From NCBI GenBank assembly GCA_012845835.1, contig JABAKD010000100.1, positions 129,001-193,000 on the forward strand: 64,000 nt of DNA. Direction: 5' to 3'. Below the pieces are notes generated by a model. It searched no databases and had not been told where the DNA came from. It saw only the letters and a list, made by a program, of their open reading frames with translations. Each line of letters starts with the position of its first letter. Within the stretch, counting starts at the first letter, position 1. Below are positions 21,185 through 32,196 of the stretch, piece by piece. The DNA comes from Undaria pinnatifida. Taxonomy: Eukaryota; Sar; Phaeophyceae; Laminariales; Alariaceae. A program made the translations under genes and the position numbers.

Positions 21185-21800
21185 CATGCAGGCCGAAAAT
21201 CAGCAGCAGCTTGCAGCAGTAGAAGAGCAGTAAAGACTCAGCAGCACCCCACGTGCACAAACCAGATATAGCAGCTCACTGCAGGCGCTGGTCAGCAGCG
21301 ATACCCCATGACCGGCGACGTGCATCTGCCGTAGTCCACGCCCGATGACAATCCCACTGGCTTTGCTTGGTTCGCTGCAGCAACGAGCAACTATGCCTTC
21401 TGCCTGCCGCTCCTATGACGCCGGGCGTGCTTGCAAAACTTCGCTGCATTATCCTGTACTAGCGCTTGGTATAATATACAAGGTTGCAATATGTACCAAT
21501 ATAAAAGATCCGTTTTTAATTTTAATACCAATATAAAACAATTGTTATATTTCCGACAAAAGGGTATGATACCTGTGGCATGCAAGGTGAGTGTCCATGG
21601 TGTGTTCTCTATAGTTAGAACGGTATTCGCGTTGAATGCTTTTGGAAATGAAAACTGCGAAACCCACAGCAGCATCCTGCACATGCTGCAGCAGCCCGTG
21701 CCTGGCGACGATCAGCTGTATGTACCCGCCCATGCCGAGGGACGATCCAGCTGGCGTAGAGCTCTTAGCTGCAGCAGCAGCTATGAAGTGCTGCCCAAAC
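21185..21800 (+). repeat. CAG-rich dispersed repeat
   Basis: Blocks of CAGCAG at 21200-21300 and 21660-21780 accompany GCAGCAGCCCGTGCCTGGCG, the reverse complement of a segment at 8170-8200. Between them (21470-21560) is an AT-rich AATATAAAA-type stretch. Open frames here are Ala/Ser/Gln-rich only. Confidence 0.5.
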
Positions 21801-21934
21801 CAACGTCTCGCTCGTGGTTGTGACCCCTTCCCTATGCACACTAAAAGTACACTCGTAAGTAAGACAAAAATTTATGGCAAAAACTATTTTTGGCTCTCAT
21901 ATCTGAATTCTGCCAAATATGCCTGTTTAAGTCG

Positions 21935-22250
21935 GCTGGACTGTCAAAAACACGGACACATCCCTCAAAATGCACCACGTAGTTTTCCGAGGGCTTTCTA
22001 AAGCACTTTTTTGTTTCACCAGGGTCTCATTTCGATTTTGGGCGCAACCAATCAGCTTTCAAAAATATGGGTTGTTGGTCAGAACTGGGGCAACAAAAAT
22101 TGATCTTTTAAGGATTTGGGGCTAAAAGTTATCAGGCCGTCAGAACTGACCATTGGACGAACAGTCAAACTACTACTCTGAAGAAACGGAAATGTGCGTC
22201 TGAAAGCTCTAGGAAAACTACGGGGAGCATCCTGACGAGTCTACACTTGT
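21935..22250. repeat. degenerate inverted repeat pair
   Basis: CACCACGTAGTTTTCCGAGG, then GCTTTCT (21970-22000), resembles the reverse complement of 22195-22240 (CCCGTAGTTTTCCTAGAGCT, then TTCAGACGCA). The loop is about 200 bases. It could be a decayed fold-back element. Confidence 0.45.
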
Positions 22251-22631
22251 TTTGGCCGTCCCGCCGAGCAAATCGCGCATGGCCGGCCTATGATCACAGT
22301 TCTAAGGTCTCCAAAATATCACCCATAGAAGTTGGCCTAACACGTGTTAAAAAAAAGAGCTATGGAGTAAACGTCGCAGACCACAGGCAGCCATAATATA
22401 TTCATTTTTAGTATTTCGTACTTTTACTTCCAAAGCAATCGATTTTGTGCCATGATTTCTCACGGGCAATGATGCCGATTCCAGCGCGGTTTGATTTGAT
22501 AGATAGCCCACAAGCTCAAGAAGTGAGCCATCTTTCCGATGTTGGACTAATTGGGACAACTCTGACCAAGGGAAACACGGTAAATAAAACAATATATTTT
22601 CGAATGTTCTCGTTTTATTCGAATTTCCATG

Positions 22632-22792
22632 GTAATCTTGAAGCAAAACCCCAGGAGCGGAAGAAGGCCGTCCCCTTGGTGGGAGAAAAGCCTGATAGCT
22701 GTACATAAAAGCCAAGACGACGCCACTTGCATCGTCGGCTCCCGTACAACAGCTCGGGAGAGTAGGAAGCGGTCAGGGAAAACAGAGCCTAC
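22632..22792 (-). repeat. dispersed repeat with conserved minus-strand peptide, copy 1
   Basis: Aligns with 24703-24865. Shared words include AAAAGCCTGATAGCTGTACA and CGGCTCCCGTACARCAGCTC, then GGGAGAG. The minus-strand translation is conserved between copies (CTAIRLFSH, GFC.KIT, REP.MQV), suggesting a former coding sequence. I do not recognise the family. Confidence 0.7.
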
Positions 22793-23720
22793 TTAACAAC
22801 CATGCCCATCGCAGCTGTGGCTGCGACCCTACCTAGACATGGGGTTTCTTTGGGATACACCAAGCGGAGGATAAACCACCCGATGACCTTCCAAAACATC
22901 GCAACCTCGCTCATTTCAGCCTCTAGTCGATCGAGCATCGATGGGTGCGGCGCAGCGCTGCTGGAGGGTGCCGTGCACTACAGACGCCGACAACACGCGG
23001 CACGAAACCCGGTGGAGTGTCTTGTGTGCATTATATTGTTTTTTCTGGCGCGTTTGCTTCCCTTTCGACGACAGTGGTTGAACTCGGCGCGACCACAGCC
23101 ACAAGTTGAATGAAACATAATCAAACTGCTGCTGCTTTACCTTCGTACCAGGTATGTATCAGGTACCGATACAACAAGCGCACTTTCTGTCTTATGTTGC
23201 ACTTTGATATTTCAGTCGTCCGCTGCCAATCTGTCGGATGGCGGTCGGGTTGTACATGGGGTCTTGGGCCCAGGCCAGCTTCTACAGAGGGGAGGGATAA
23301 TTTGGGGCTAGCAGTAACTCACTGGGGTGGGCAGTAAGCTTTCACACAAAATAATAGGTGCGATTCGAACACCACCTCGTTCTGGGTCCCGGTATGCAAG
23401 CTCCAGAAACTTCACGCCGACATCCGTCCTTAGGCGATTGGAGCGGTGTGATACTAATGCCGCGGCGGTGAGTTTCTCGGCGAATGGGGGGGTTCCCTCA
23501 CAAGTGGTTACCCCGACACTTCAACTATGAAGAGCTGTTCGTGCTGCTCGCAGTGGTGACAGAGTGCTGTCCAGCGCATCCGAGATAGCTCTCATGCGCG
23601 CAGCAGGTGATGGGCGTAGACTACCATGCTGTGGTGGACACGTTCACAACCACCCACGGGCTGTGAGTCGGGTTATTCCGGCATAAGCTAGACCAGTGTT
23701 TCGGGCTGCCCCTGCGATAG

Positions 23721-24122
23721 GTGCCGACCGCAATGGGAATAGCGGCGAGTCGGGGTGGGGGTGAAACAGGGATCCCCGTCGGTGGCAGTCCAGCTGCGTC
23801 ATCTAGTGTGAGATTATGCGGTCGCGCGCAGACTACCCGAAGAAGCAGAACGCATCGCATTGATTCAGGATGTGGTCGTGTTCTGCGTGTCTTTCTACAC
23901 AAGGAAGTGCGGCGTCAAGGTGTCGGTAGCAATTGCGTCGCAATTATTGCAGACGACGGGAGGCGAGGGGTTTATTTTCAATTCCCTCTTCGAGAAGAAG
24001 TTGCGAAGTCCTCCCAGGCAGTCGTGGTAAGGAAGAGCCTAGACTACCGCGAATTTTGCACGGTCGCAGCCGTAGTAGGGTACCGACAGCCGGCGGAATC
24101 CATGCAATGTTCACATGCATAG
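23721..24122 (+). CDS. doubtful ORF, unknown product
   Basis: A 133-codon plus-strand frame starting at ATG. The C-terminal half looks the most protein-like (AIIADDGRRGVYFQFPLREE and SLDYREFCTVAAVVGY). Overlapping minus-strand frames (23621-23902, 23944-24450) are equally long and GC-driven. A further plus-strand frame follows at 24165-24533 (QIQLRAAGTEGSTWYTVRSS). No domain or splice pair ties them together. The rest of 22800-24620 shows nothing supportable. Confidence 0.2.
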   Translation: MPTAMGIAASRGGGETGIPVGGSPAASSSVRLCGRAQTTRRSRTHRIDSGCGRVLRVFLHKEVRRQGVGSNCVAIIADDGRRGVYFQFPLREEVAKSSQAVVVRKSLDYREFCTVAAVVGYRQPAESMQCSHA

Positions 24123-24624
24123 AGGTCAGGATGCCTGTTCCCGAGTGTTTTCGAATGTAGGAACATGATATATCTGGCGTTGACGTCGGTGCAGGTGAGC
24201 ACCAACCGCCAGATCCAGTTGCGGGCGGCGGGCACGGAGGGGAGTACGTGGTACACCGTGCGCTCTTCCGGGTGGGAGGGGCCACGAGGCATAACATGGA
24301 CGGTACGGCCGTGGGCATTCTTATGGGGTATGTGGGATGACCGTCTGCAACCATCGCACGCACAGATACGTACGGGTAGCAGCGTCCGCCGCCGAGGCGA
24401 GGGGGAAAAGTTCTCCCGGAACGACGTTCATGGAAGCGGGCGTCCTGCAACTGTCCGCGAAGTTTGCACGCTTGAACAGTGCGTGTCCTCGGGACTATCG
24501 AAGCCGAATATATTAGGGGTTAAGGTACTGTAGAAGTTGGGCATCATAAGGACGAAGGAAGGACGCTAACAAGAGACAAATAAACTGCCGCGTGAAAGAA
24601 GGGTAAAGGGGCAACAAGTATGGG

Positions 24625-25115
24625 TGTGATCTCATGCCGCAGCAGGGAGGCCTCATTGATCCCAAACCATGTACAAGTTAAAGCGTCGGCGAAATGTCAC
24701 AGCAGTAATCTTGGAGCAAAACCCCGGGGACGGAATAGGGCCGTTCACGGGGTGAGAGAAAAGCCTGATAGCTGTACAAAAAAAGCAAGACGAAATCACT
24801 TGCATTGCCGGCTCCCGTACAGCAGCTCGGGAGAGAAGGAAGCGGTGAGGGAAAACAGACCATCCCGCCCGCCCATCATTGTGCGCGAGACACGCCGACA
24901 AAGGACATCAGTTTTAGTTTATACTGCTTATTTCACCGGGGTGACTACTCTCTGCGACGAGGTGCCGCGTTGATTACCATCGAATCAACCCCTACCATAG
25001 AATCAACGCGGGGGTGGTAGCCCTGGGTAAGATTCTCCAGCTGATCGCAGCAGGGACGCCTCATTGATCCCAATCTATATACGAGTTAAAGCGTCGGCGA
25101 AATGCTACAGCAGTA
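24625..25115 (+). repeat. dispersed repeat copy 2 plus a short direct repeat
   Basis: 24703-24865 is the partner of 22632-22792. In addition CGCAGCAGGGASGCCTCATT with GATCCCAA, AGTTAAAGCGTCGGCGAAAT and CAGCAGTAA occurs at 24640-24708 and again at 25045-25110. So the element end appears twice about 405 bases apart, possibly as terminal direct repeats. Confidence 0.6.
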
Positions 25116-28100
25116 AAATGTAATCCTGGTTCTTTCAAACCACCTCACCCATGCGATCACGACGATTAAGCATCAACAGCTTCTCCACTCTACACCCGAG
25201 GAGTCATCATACAAGATTTAGCACGTGCGCAGAGTTTAATCAACATGTTTTAGGAAAACGTTTTTAGGTGACATTGGTATTTTATTTTCGTTTTCCTGAT
25301 CGATCGGAAATTTTTGAACAAAGCATTGTGGTGGAATAGCGCTTTATTGATACCCCTAACTGTATTAGATTTGTGATACTGGATGCCAGCACCCACGAGA
25401 ACAGAATACTCGTATCAAACGCACAGCTAAGTTTTCCCTTTATTTTTTTATACTGATACGAGTGTATAAGCTTGATTCAGGCATCGCCAATCACAAAGTG
25501 TACGTGCGCTCTTATCAACCATCTAGGAAGGGCGCGCAACAGTGGTACGAGTATCATCATACTGCGCGCGTGTCGCAAAGCTACTTGCGCACTTAGGACG
25601 CAGCGGCGCCAATCGTCCCAAGTTTCGACATGTTTCCCTCTGAAGTCCCAGAGGAGTTATATGCTCGTACGATTGGTCTACGTCAGTTGCTGGTTGGTCC
25701 TGTTACAGCAGCCGCAATCGCTGAGGAAACCGCTTCAGTGTTGCAGCGTCGACTATGATTGGCGTCACTATCCGACGGCAGGCTCGATTGGCGTTTTGAT
25801 TAAATCGTGCGTTGGCATAGTGCAGAAGCAGGTAGCCGTAGGTGTTTGGGGCTATAGGCTTCTGCTCGCAGACAAGTTGGAATCTGGCAAAACGAGGGGA
25901 TCTTGGTGCATGGTATCGAAACAGCGAAGCAGTATTTTTGTGGTAGCTACATTGCCCCCAAAGCGGCAGTATCCTGGAGTCCCCAGCACCCCCGCGACAT
26001 CGCATCGACCCAAAGTCAGCATGCACAGACGCGATGGGTGCACCGCAAGAGGTCGGTTCGTCGTCGTTTGCCGCCAGCGCGCAGAGCGCCTCAACTGTCG
26101 ATTAGCTTGCCAAACTATATTCTAGGAACAAGACTTCAAGCACGATCGGGGTTCCGATCCAAATAATCGCCATGAGAAGGTTCCCTATACCTCCTGGCGC
26201 AGGTTTATCACGTTCCAAAATTACGGCGCAACTACGCCATTCTGGCTACTATGGCGGTCTGCGTCTTCGTGCGTTCTGGTGACAACGAAGAGGGCGGTTT
26301 AACTGCTAAATTTAAGTTATCCAAAACTGCGTATGTCAACGGTACGCAGTAAACAGTATAATTCCTTCGCGAGTTTTCGCTTTGTGCGTGAGCTTCTGTC
26401 TCCGTGTCATGCTGTCTCCTGTAGCGAAGAAACTACTACGTGTACAACACAAGAAAGTTCGGGGCATGAAAAGCACATGTCAACAACGCATGTAAGTGGA
26501 ATAATCAACCCTGCTGTGTCGGCTGAGGTGTTGGTACCGGTCGTTTCAAACCTGCAACTCGAAAGCATGCAACTACGGGGAAATATTTTCACCGTCCCCT
26601 TCAGTTGTCGCTTGTTGAACTACAGAATCAGGTGCTGCTGTTTATACCGTGAGTCTCAGCCAGCAAAGGCACGTTTCTCCCTGACTTGATTTAGAGCAAC
26701 CCGTTGAAGTGATTAACAACCGATGCGAACGCCCACGCACATCCTGACAACTGCTAACCAATGGTGGACGCACACAAACCCATCAGAAAAACAATGTACC
26801 CTTGATTGCGACCAAAATACTTTTTGAGGTGGAGCAAGCTAGGGTTCATACTGTCACGCTAAAGTGGAAAGGGGGCGTGTCAACCGGCCTGGGCAGTTAG
26901 CCCTGTGCTTTTCTTGCACAGCGACCACATATAATGACCGCCCAACACGTCTACAACAACCACCAACAAGAAATCAATCCCTGCCAAACGCCGACGTCTC
27001 CAGCCACCGTAGAATTACCCGATTACTAGGGTTACTTCATCGCAGCTCTAGCCAGAAGCAAATTCCGGGCTGCAGCAGCAGCCATGACCCTAGATCTAAC
27101 CAGGGCTTGGCCTCCCCCCGCTGGGGAGGAGGTCCCGCCGGAGGCGCTCTGCCGGAGCCACGTTTTCACGCGATTGGGTTTCACTAGAGCTAGAAAAGAT
27201 ATTGGTTTTGGGCGGCCGTGCTCAAAGGCAATGATTGGATCAGGGGTGGTAGAATGACTTAGGAAAAAGTCGAAAATGCTAACATATACGGTGATACGTG
27301 CGTGTACGAAATACTGCTGTACACACGGCAGCCTTTCTATCCGTGCGGCCTCCGTTGTGCAACTACCGAGAAAACACTTCGCACCTAACACAACACAACG
27401 AGTTAAAAACTTGACACAAGGAGGATGTCCGCTCAAATTTGCTGTGTGTGATGTCGAATCGCTCTAAGGGGCGACGTCACGCACACTTTCTTATGAAGAG
27501 AATTGTTACGAGCAAGGTTTTTCGATTCATACTTCGGTAGAAAATCTCCCTTCGGAAACATAAAATTAGCATGCTGGACTCTAATGGCACCCTGGCACAA
27601 CAAAGGGCACCCCCCTGACTTAATCCCCACAACCGTGCGTGGGCTTCAGCTGCTTCTCAACCTGTGCTCGAGTGGGAGCCTCCCCAGCCCCTATATCAGG
27701 TTCAGCTGCAGTGTAGCTCAGCCCCGCCGCGAGCTCGGATCCCGCATTGACGCTACCTGGGTCTGCAGTGCCCATGCTACTAGTGGCAGCGGTGTTTCCC
27801 TCCGCCGTGGTCAGAGTCTCCCTTCCTCCCTCTCTCTATCGCTGTTCTCTCTCTTCTCTATACGCGTGTTTCGACGACTTACCGTTTTATTATGAGGCCT
27901 TGTAGGGGGGGTTACGTACTTGCCTAAACGCTGACATCCTGGCACCGCCCTCAGCCTGGAGAGTTGTACTGCCAAATGAGATATACTGCCAGGGGAGATG
28001 TACTGGCAGTAAATACTAGTCCAGGACAGAGCCATATCGATTACAGTTTACATGGTTCTATGTTATTCAAGGGCATGGCGTGGGAGGGCGTGGGAGATGT

Positions 28101-29520
28101 CGGACGAACCTGTTACCAAACGCCTTTCAGTATGTTTTCAGATCTAGTACTGAAGCATGCTTGCATCATTTTAAAGCCGAAGTTTCTACTACTGGAGTAA
28201 GAAATGAGAGAGACTGTAAGAAAAGGTGTGTTTCGTTACGTGCATATATTTTAAACGATTTCTGAATCTTAGTGTATAATGCTAACCCCGACTTCGGAAT
28301 ATTAAACGTTGTGTTTTTCAACACCTACGTAACCAAACCGCAGCATAATCCGGCACGCGGTTGAGGCGTACTCTGCGGCTAAATACCGCTTAAAACGATA
28401 TTATATGTAGATGATACACAAGCCGTAACTTTGTTGCGCTGCTTTCCAGAAAATAACTTAGCATAGGCGAATATACGCTCGACATACAGCTAAACAAATT
28501 CGAAGCATGCTCGTCTTTGGCAACAACAACAGCGGGTCCACCGAACAAGCACCCTGTCGCTTAGTAAATGTTCTGGCGTGCCAGGCACGGGCGCGCCGTG
28601 GGGTGGTCTCGCAGGCTCCGAGCAATACCCAAAGCCGTGGCAAGGCAAAATATATTACCAGGTAGGTATTAAGATAACAGGGATCAGAACCTCCTTAAGG
28701 CCGATTAGGGCAGCCGCGAGCAGAAGAGGTACAGCGTATAGAGCGAGAGCATTGTTTTGAGATGGTTGGCAGGCGACACGCGCCAGCGGAGGATCCGCAG
28801 CCGCTTCATAAGTACTGGTGCTTGCTGTAAACCACAAGAGGTTGCTGCTGTAATCATTATATGATCACCTCGTTCGTGCCAAGGATTGCTCTTCTTGACC
28901 TCTGCAGTTTCCCTCACATCCGCGGGGGGGTGCTGGAGGCGCCGTCGGGCGCTAAAACTATGCTGTTAGCTATTTTTGCGCACACACATCTGAAAAAACG
29001 GTCACGTTTATATCTGGTTTTGATCACGAAACCAGTGCATTCTAAATCTTGTTTCAGGTTGGCAGAATTTAAAAGGGTGCGCCATAAATAATACAGACAT
29101 GCCGTCTCGGTTTAGGGTCTCTCACTGGTGTTACGTTATGTTGTAACAGTCCATATTTGTGTGCGACAGGCAGTAACACACTACCAGTCAAAGCAGAGCA
29201 AAAATAAACTGGGATCTGCCCTACGACAGGAGACAGCATACAGCATAGGAAAAATATTATCAGTCGCTGGAGATGCAGGAACGCGTCATTGTTGAGCAAG
29301 TTATAACCGTTAGGCCTGGGACTGGCAAAAGTTTAGACGTAGAATTTGGAAAAAAAATGTCCCATGGTCGTTCTCTGGGAAAAATACTCTTTAGGAAATC
29401 AACCAATCAGCGATGGGGGGAAAGGCCCCACATCACCTACAAAGAACTATTCGTGAAAACAAAGCCTGTGCCGCTCGCTGCTGTTCTGCGGCAAAAAAGT
29501 TGGAGCGTGTGTCGAAAAAA
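25116..29520. other. long stretch with no supported gene
   Basis: Many short frames occur on both strands but none carries a recognisable domain. Small items: a repeat of GTGATACTGGATGCCA at 25373; a 7-bp GC hairpin with 5-base loop at 27111-27129 (CCTCCCC/GGGGAGG); an AGAG/CTCT-rich stretch near 27820-27860. The 25472-26125 frame (217 codons) begins at TTG and has overlapping alternatives. Confidence 0.35.
25630..25758 (+). CDS. small ORF (42 codons), unknown
   Basis: ATG to TGA encodes a 42-residue peptide beginning MFPSEVPEELYARTIG and ending ASVLQRRL. Its composition is unusually protein-like for this region (Ala/Leu/Glu amphipathic helix pattern). It is nested in a longer frame in another phase and has no recognisable relative. 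It may be an exon fragment or chance. Confidence 0.2.
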   Translation: MFPSEVPEELYARTIGLRQLLVGPVTAAAIAEETASVLQRRL

Positions 29521-29524
29521 AATA

Positions 29525-29560
29525 GCTGCTGCTTCTGCTGCTGCTGCTGCTGCCCGAGAT
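29525..29560. repeat. CTG-rich microsatellite
   Basis: Short run of GCTGCTGCTTCTGCTGCTGC type. It lies about 50 bases downstream, on the minus strand, of the MGNSKK gene stop. Confidence 0.8.
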
Positions 29561-29602
29561 GCTGCTCTACCCCCCGCGTGTAGCAGCGTACTCAAGGGAC
29601 AG

Positions 29603-30165
29603 CTAGCGTGGGCGGAACACATCTTCTGGCGGGCCCTCCGGCAAGATGGCCGACTGCAGGCCTATGCATGCGAATTCCTCCAAGATGGTGTTATTATGCA
29701 GCAGTGCCGTAGTTTTTCCTTTTTTGCGAGCCTCCTTCAGCGTCTTTCCCAACTCTAGCGTGCCTCCGACGCAGCACGCTTCACCTCTAGCTCGCGGGAA
29801 AGTTGCTGCTGTGCGTATAGCTCGACTCGGGTTTGGGCCAAGGCTGCATCTGACTCGTGCCGGAGGTCCTGCTCCAGGTTGAGTTTGCCTTTCTCCTCGG
29901 ACAACTGACGAGAGACATCTTGCAGCAAAGACTTTGCCTCGTCGGCCTCGACCCGGCTCTCGTCGCGCTGCTTCAAGGCCCGGTCACGGATGCCCTCGGC
30001 CGCCTCGACACCGCCGCGCTGGATGGCAAGCGGCCGGCGTGTAGCCACGCCCGCGTCTGCCGTCGTGGTCCCGGTACGCGCCCGATAAGCCTCCTTGACC
30101 TTTTGCAAAGTTTTTTTTTTTCCCCCTCTAGGTCCGGTGCCTTCAGGTTTTTTCGAGTTGCCCAT
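29603..30165 (-). pseudogene. MGNSKK coiled-coil protein gene, frameshifted
   Basis: Minus-strand ATG at 30163-30165. The first 136 codons run to a TAG at 29755-29757. Codon-like sequence then resumes at once in another frame (LELGKTLKEARKKGKTTALL, then HNNTILEEF) to a TAG at 29603-29605, about 187 residues in all. Residues 1-35 are Lys/Gly-rich and basic (MGNSKK start). About 55-150 is a charged heptad-like region rich in Glu, Arg, Leu and Gln (SLLQDVSRQLSEEKGKLNLE), probably a coiled coil. The tail has LPEGPPEDVF. A diverged copy of the N-terminus and upstream DNA occurs at 42 kb, so this is likely a mobile-element protein rather than a host gene. The break could be one indel, a recoding site or a sequence error. 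No enzyme domain is recognised. Confidence 0.6.
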
Positions 30166-30690
30166 GGCTAATTTTGAACGATCACCCTGCCAGAATGACC
30201 CAATGGGGCCAACTTTGTTTTGCGAATTTCTCGCCGGCTATTACTGGATTTAAGAGCGGATTGCTTTGCTGTCTCCGCCAAGTCCCGGCGGAGGGAAATA
30301 CGGGTATTTTACCAACACCCAGTTGCAGTAGTTCGACCCCATTGAGCAAGAGACGAATACAAGCAGAAAACACGAGTTTTCCCGCACATTTCCGTCCGAT
30401 TAGACTTCAAATATAATGGAAGATTCTGAATAATGCGTACTTCCCTCCGTTTACACTGATTACACGTGTCTGTCGAATTTCAGGATCCAACTCGCCTCCT
30501 GTGTTGAGAATTTTGTGATACCTGTCGAACATAAATTCGGTTTAAAACCAAGTAAAAATAGTCTTTGCAATTTTTTTCTCCGAGACATTTTTTCGGATTT
30601 TTTGAAGGTTTTCGCCGAACAGATCTGCCATTTTTTTGGGTCAAATCGACTTCCAGTCCCAGACCTAACCGTGTCGTGCCCTAACTGGTA
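30166..30690 (-). repeat. upstream region of the MGNSKK repeat, copy 1
   Basis: Aligns along its length with about 42110-42604. Shared landmarks are TTCGARTTGCCCAT at the start codon, GAGCGG..TTTG.TTTGCTGT, GCAAGAG...CAGAAA, TTTTCCCGCACATTTCCGTC (TTTTTCCGCACCTTTCCGTC in copy 2), TTTTTTTGGGTCAAAT and CAGTCCCAGACCTAAC. It probably contains the promoter or 5' end of the element. Confidence 0.65.
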
Positions 30691-31820
30691 TTGGAATACC
30701 TACCAACAAATACACCTAACAAAATGAACAATAAACACACCAAACCGAAATGTGCCGTACGAATTTTGTTTTCTGGGCTCGCACAGAAACGACCAGGCAA
30801 AGCGTAGTCGTACCAAAGCGAAATGGCTCTCCAAAGAGCCACTTGCTCGAAGGACGCTCCAACGCCGCCTTAGTCTGTTGACAAGCCAGGCTCAGGGGTG
30901 CCCGCACCTTCGGCTCTACCATCGGCACCGGCAACGTCGATGACGACGGGTTGACGCACCATGACTAGTGGCTATTTTTAGTAAGTTAACTCACATCCCT
31001 ACAGATCAAAGCTTGGCTATTAAGAGGGTTCCGCTGCGGCTTGTAGTTGCATCCACAGGTAGCGGCGTAGGCTCCCGTGTTGAACGAGCACCTACACAAC
31101 GCTGCCGCGTGCCATTGGGGCTATCATACACCAGGTACCTGGTGCACTCGTACACCTTCCAGCCATGGACTACACGGGTTAAAATCGATAACTGCTAGAT
31201 GTGCTCGTACTCGTACTGCTGACATAGCAAAACTCGAACGAACTATTCTAAGCTGGTATGCAGTAACCCGACCAGCAGAATTACGACCGCTTTTTCACAT
31301 ACAATGCTTAGCTGGTATTAATTAATCTGTACAGAAGCAGCCGGACTCCCGGCCAACTATTTACCTTGTTCCGATGATGTGCTTGCCGTTTCACACTGTA
31401 TTGATTGGTTTGTTGATGAAAAAACATACTCTAAGGGGCGGCCAAAACCCTTTTTTACGCCACAATAAATACTAACGCGCAACCCCAACAGCCCCTTTGA
31501 TACAACCCCGGTACTGTTTCTACGGCAGATCGAACATAGTTGGCAGTCTAACACAATTAATTTGGCGTGTTATTCCTTGAATAAACAGCATCTATCGATA
31601 ACCCGCCGAGTCCAGTTGTGGTGCACACACCTAACGTAAGGTCATAATCTGTACAGCGGCAAAAATAACGTACTTCTACACACGTTTAAAAAAGCTGGGG
31701 GATAACATTCAATGCAGACGACTCCCAATTTTAGTGAAATTGTCACACCAACCTGCACGTCCAACCATTGCGCGGCGACTTCCAGGGAAACATGTACAAC
31801 GGTACGCCCCAAAACCACAA
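30691..31820. other. stretch without a supported gene
   Basis: Contains a 16-base perfect palindrome, CACCAGGTACCTGGTG, at 31129-31144. Further exons of the 34.3-kb gene should lie here or beyond if it continues, but I could not identify any with confidence. Confidence 0.4.
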
Positions 31821-31827
31821 AGCTCAC

Positions 31828-31893
31828 CTCAGGTGGAATATTGAACGCCCCTCGCTCGCTGGTGAGAAAAAACCCATAGTGATCAGTTTTCAC
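31828..31893 (-). CDS. candidate exon 2 of the 34.3-kb gene
   Basis: A minus-strand acceptor (GCGCGTTCTCAG, ending 31894) is followed by 22 open codons containing VKTDHYGFFLTSERG. A GAG|GTGAGC donor follows at 31827-31822. Both ends are phase 0, which agrees with the phase-0 donor of exon 1. The DHYGFF motif vaguely recalls the segment preceding TBC/RabGAP domains (DxYGF), but one short exon cannot establish that. The intron from exon 1 would be about 303 bases. Confidence 0.4.
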
Positions 31894-32190
31894 CTGAGAA
31901 CGCGCCAAACGGGCACGACGTGCAGGACAAGTGCCGAGCAAGACAGGCATGAACCCTGCCCATGTTGCATCAAACGTGGTTGCAGTACGGATTACAGTGT
32001 ACCAACGCCCAGAGAGTGTGGCGCAAATCCCACCGTGCTAAGAAGACGACCCACGTTGTGCCGGGCACAAACATAAATCAACACAACATGTTACTCGCTG
32101 AACACAGTTGTAGATGCTTCAGTTCGTACATTCCAGACAATGTGAAACACGAAATAACATGAGGATTATGAGCCAATGAGCCTCGCATAT

Positions 32191-32196
32191 ACTCAC
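32191..32196 (-). promoter_or_regulatory. 5' splice site (GTGAGT) of the large first exon
   Basis: GTGAGTATAT follows codon AAT-TCT-TCT at phase 0. Reading through the donor adds only about 25 residues of unrelated hydrophobic composition before a stop, which supports splicing here. Confidence 0.6.

Noticed and set aside
23944..24450. 168-codon minus-strand frame
   Set aside because: Pro/Ser/Thr/Arg-rich composition typical of the non-coding strand of GC-rich DNA, overlapped by plus-strand frames, with no motif.
25472..26125. 217-codon plus-strand frame
   Set aside because: It begins at TTG, is Cys/Arg/Ser-rich without a domain, and a different phase within it looks more protein-like (25630-25758).
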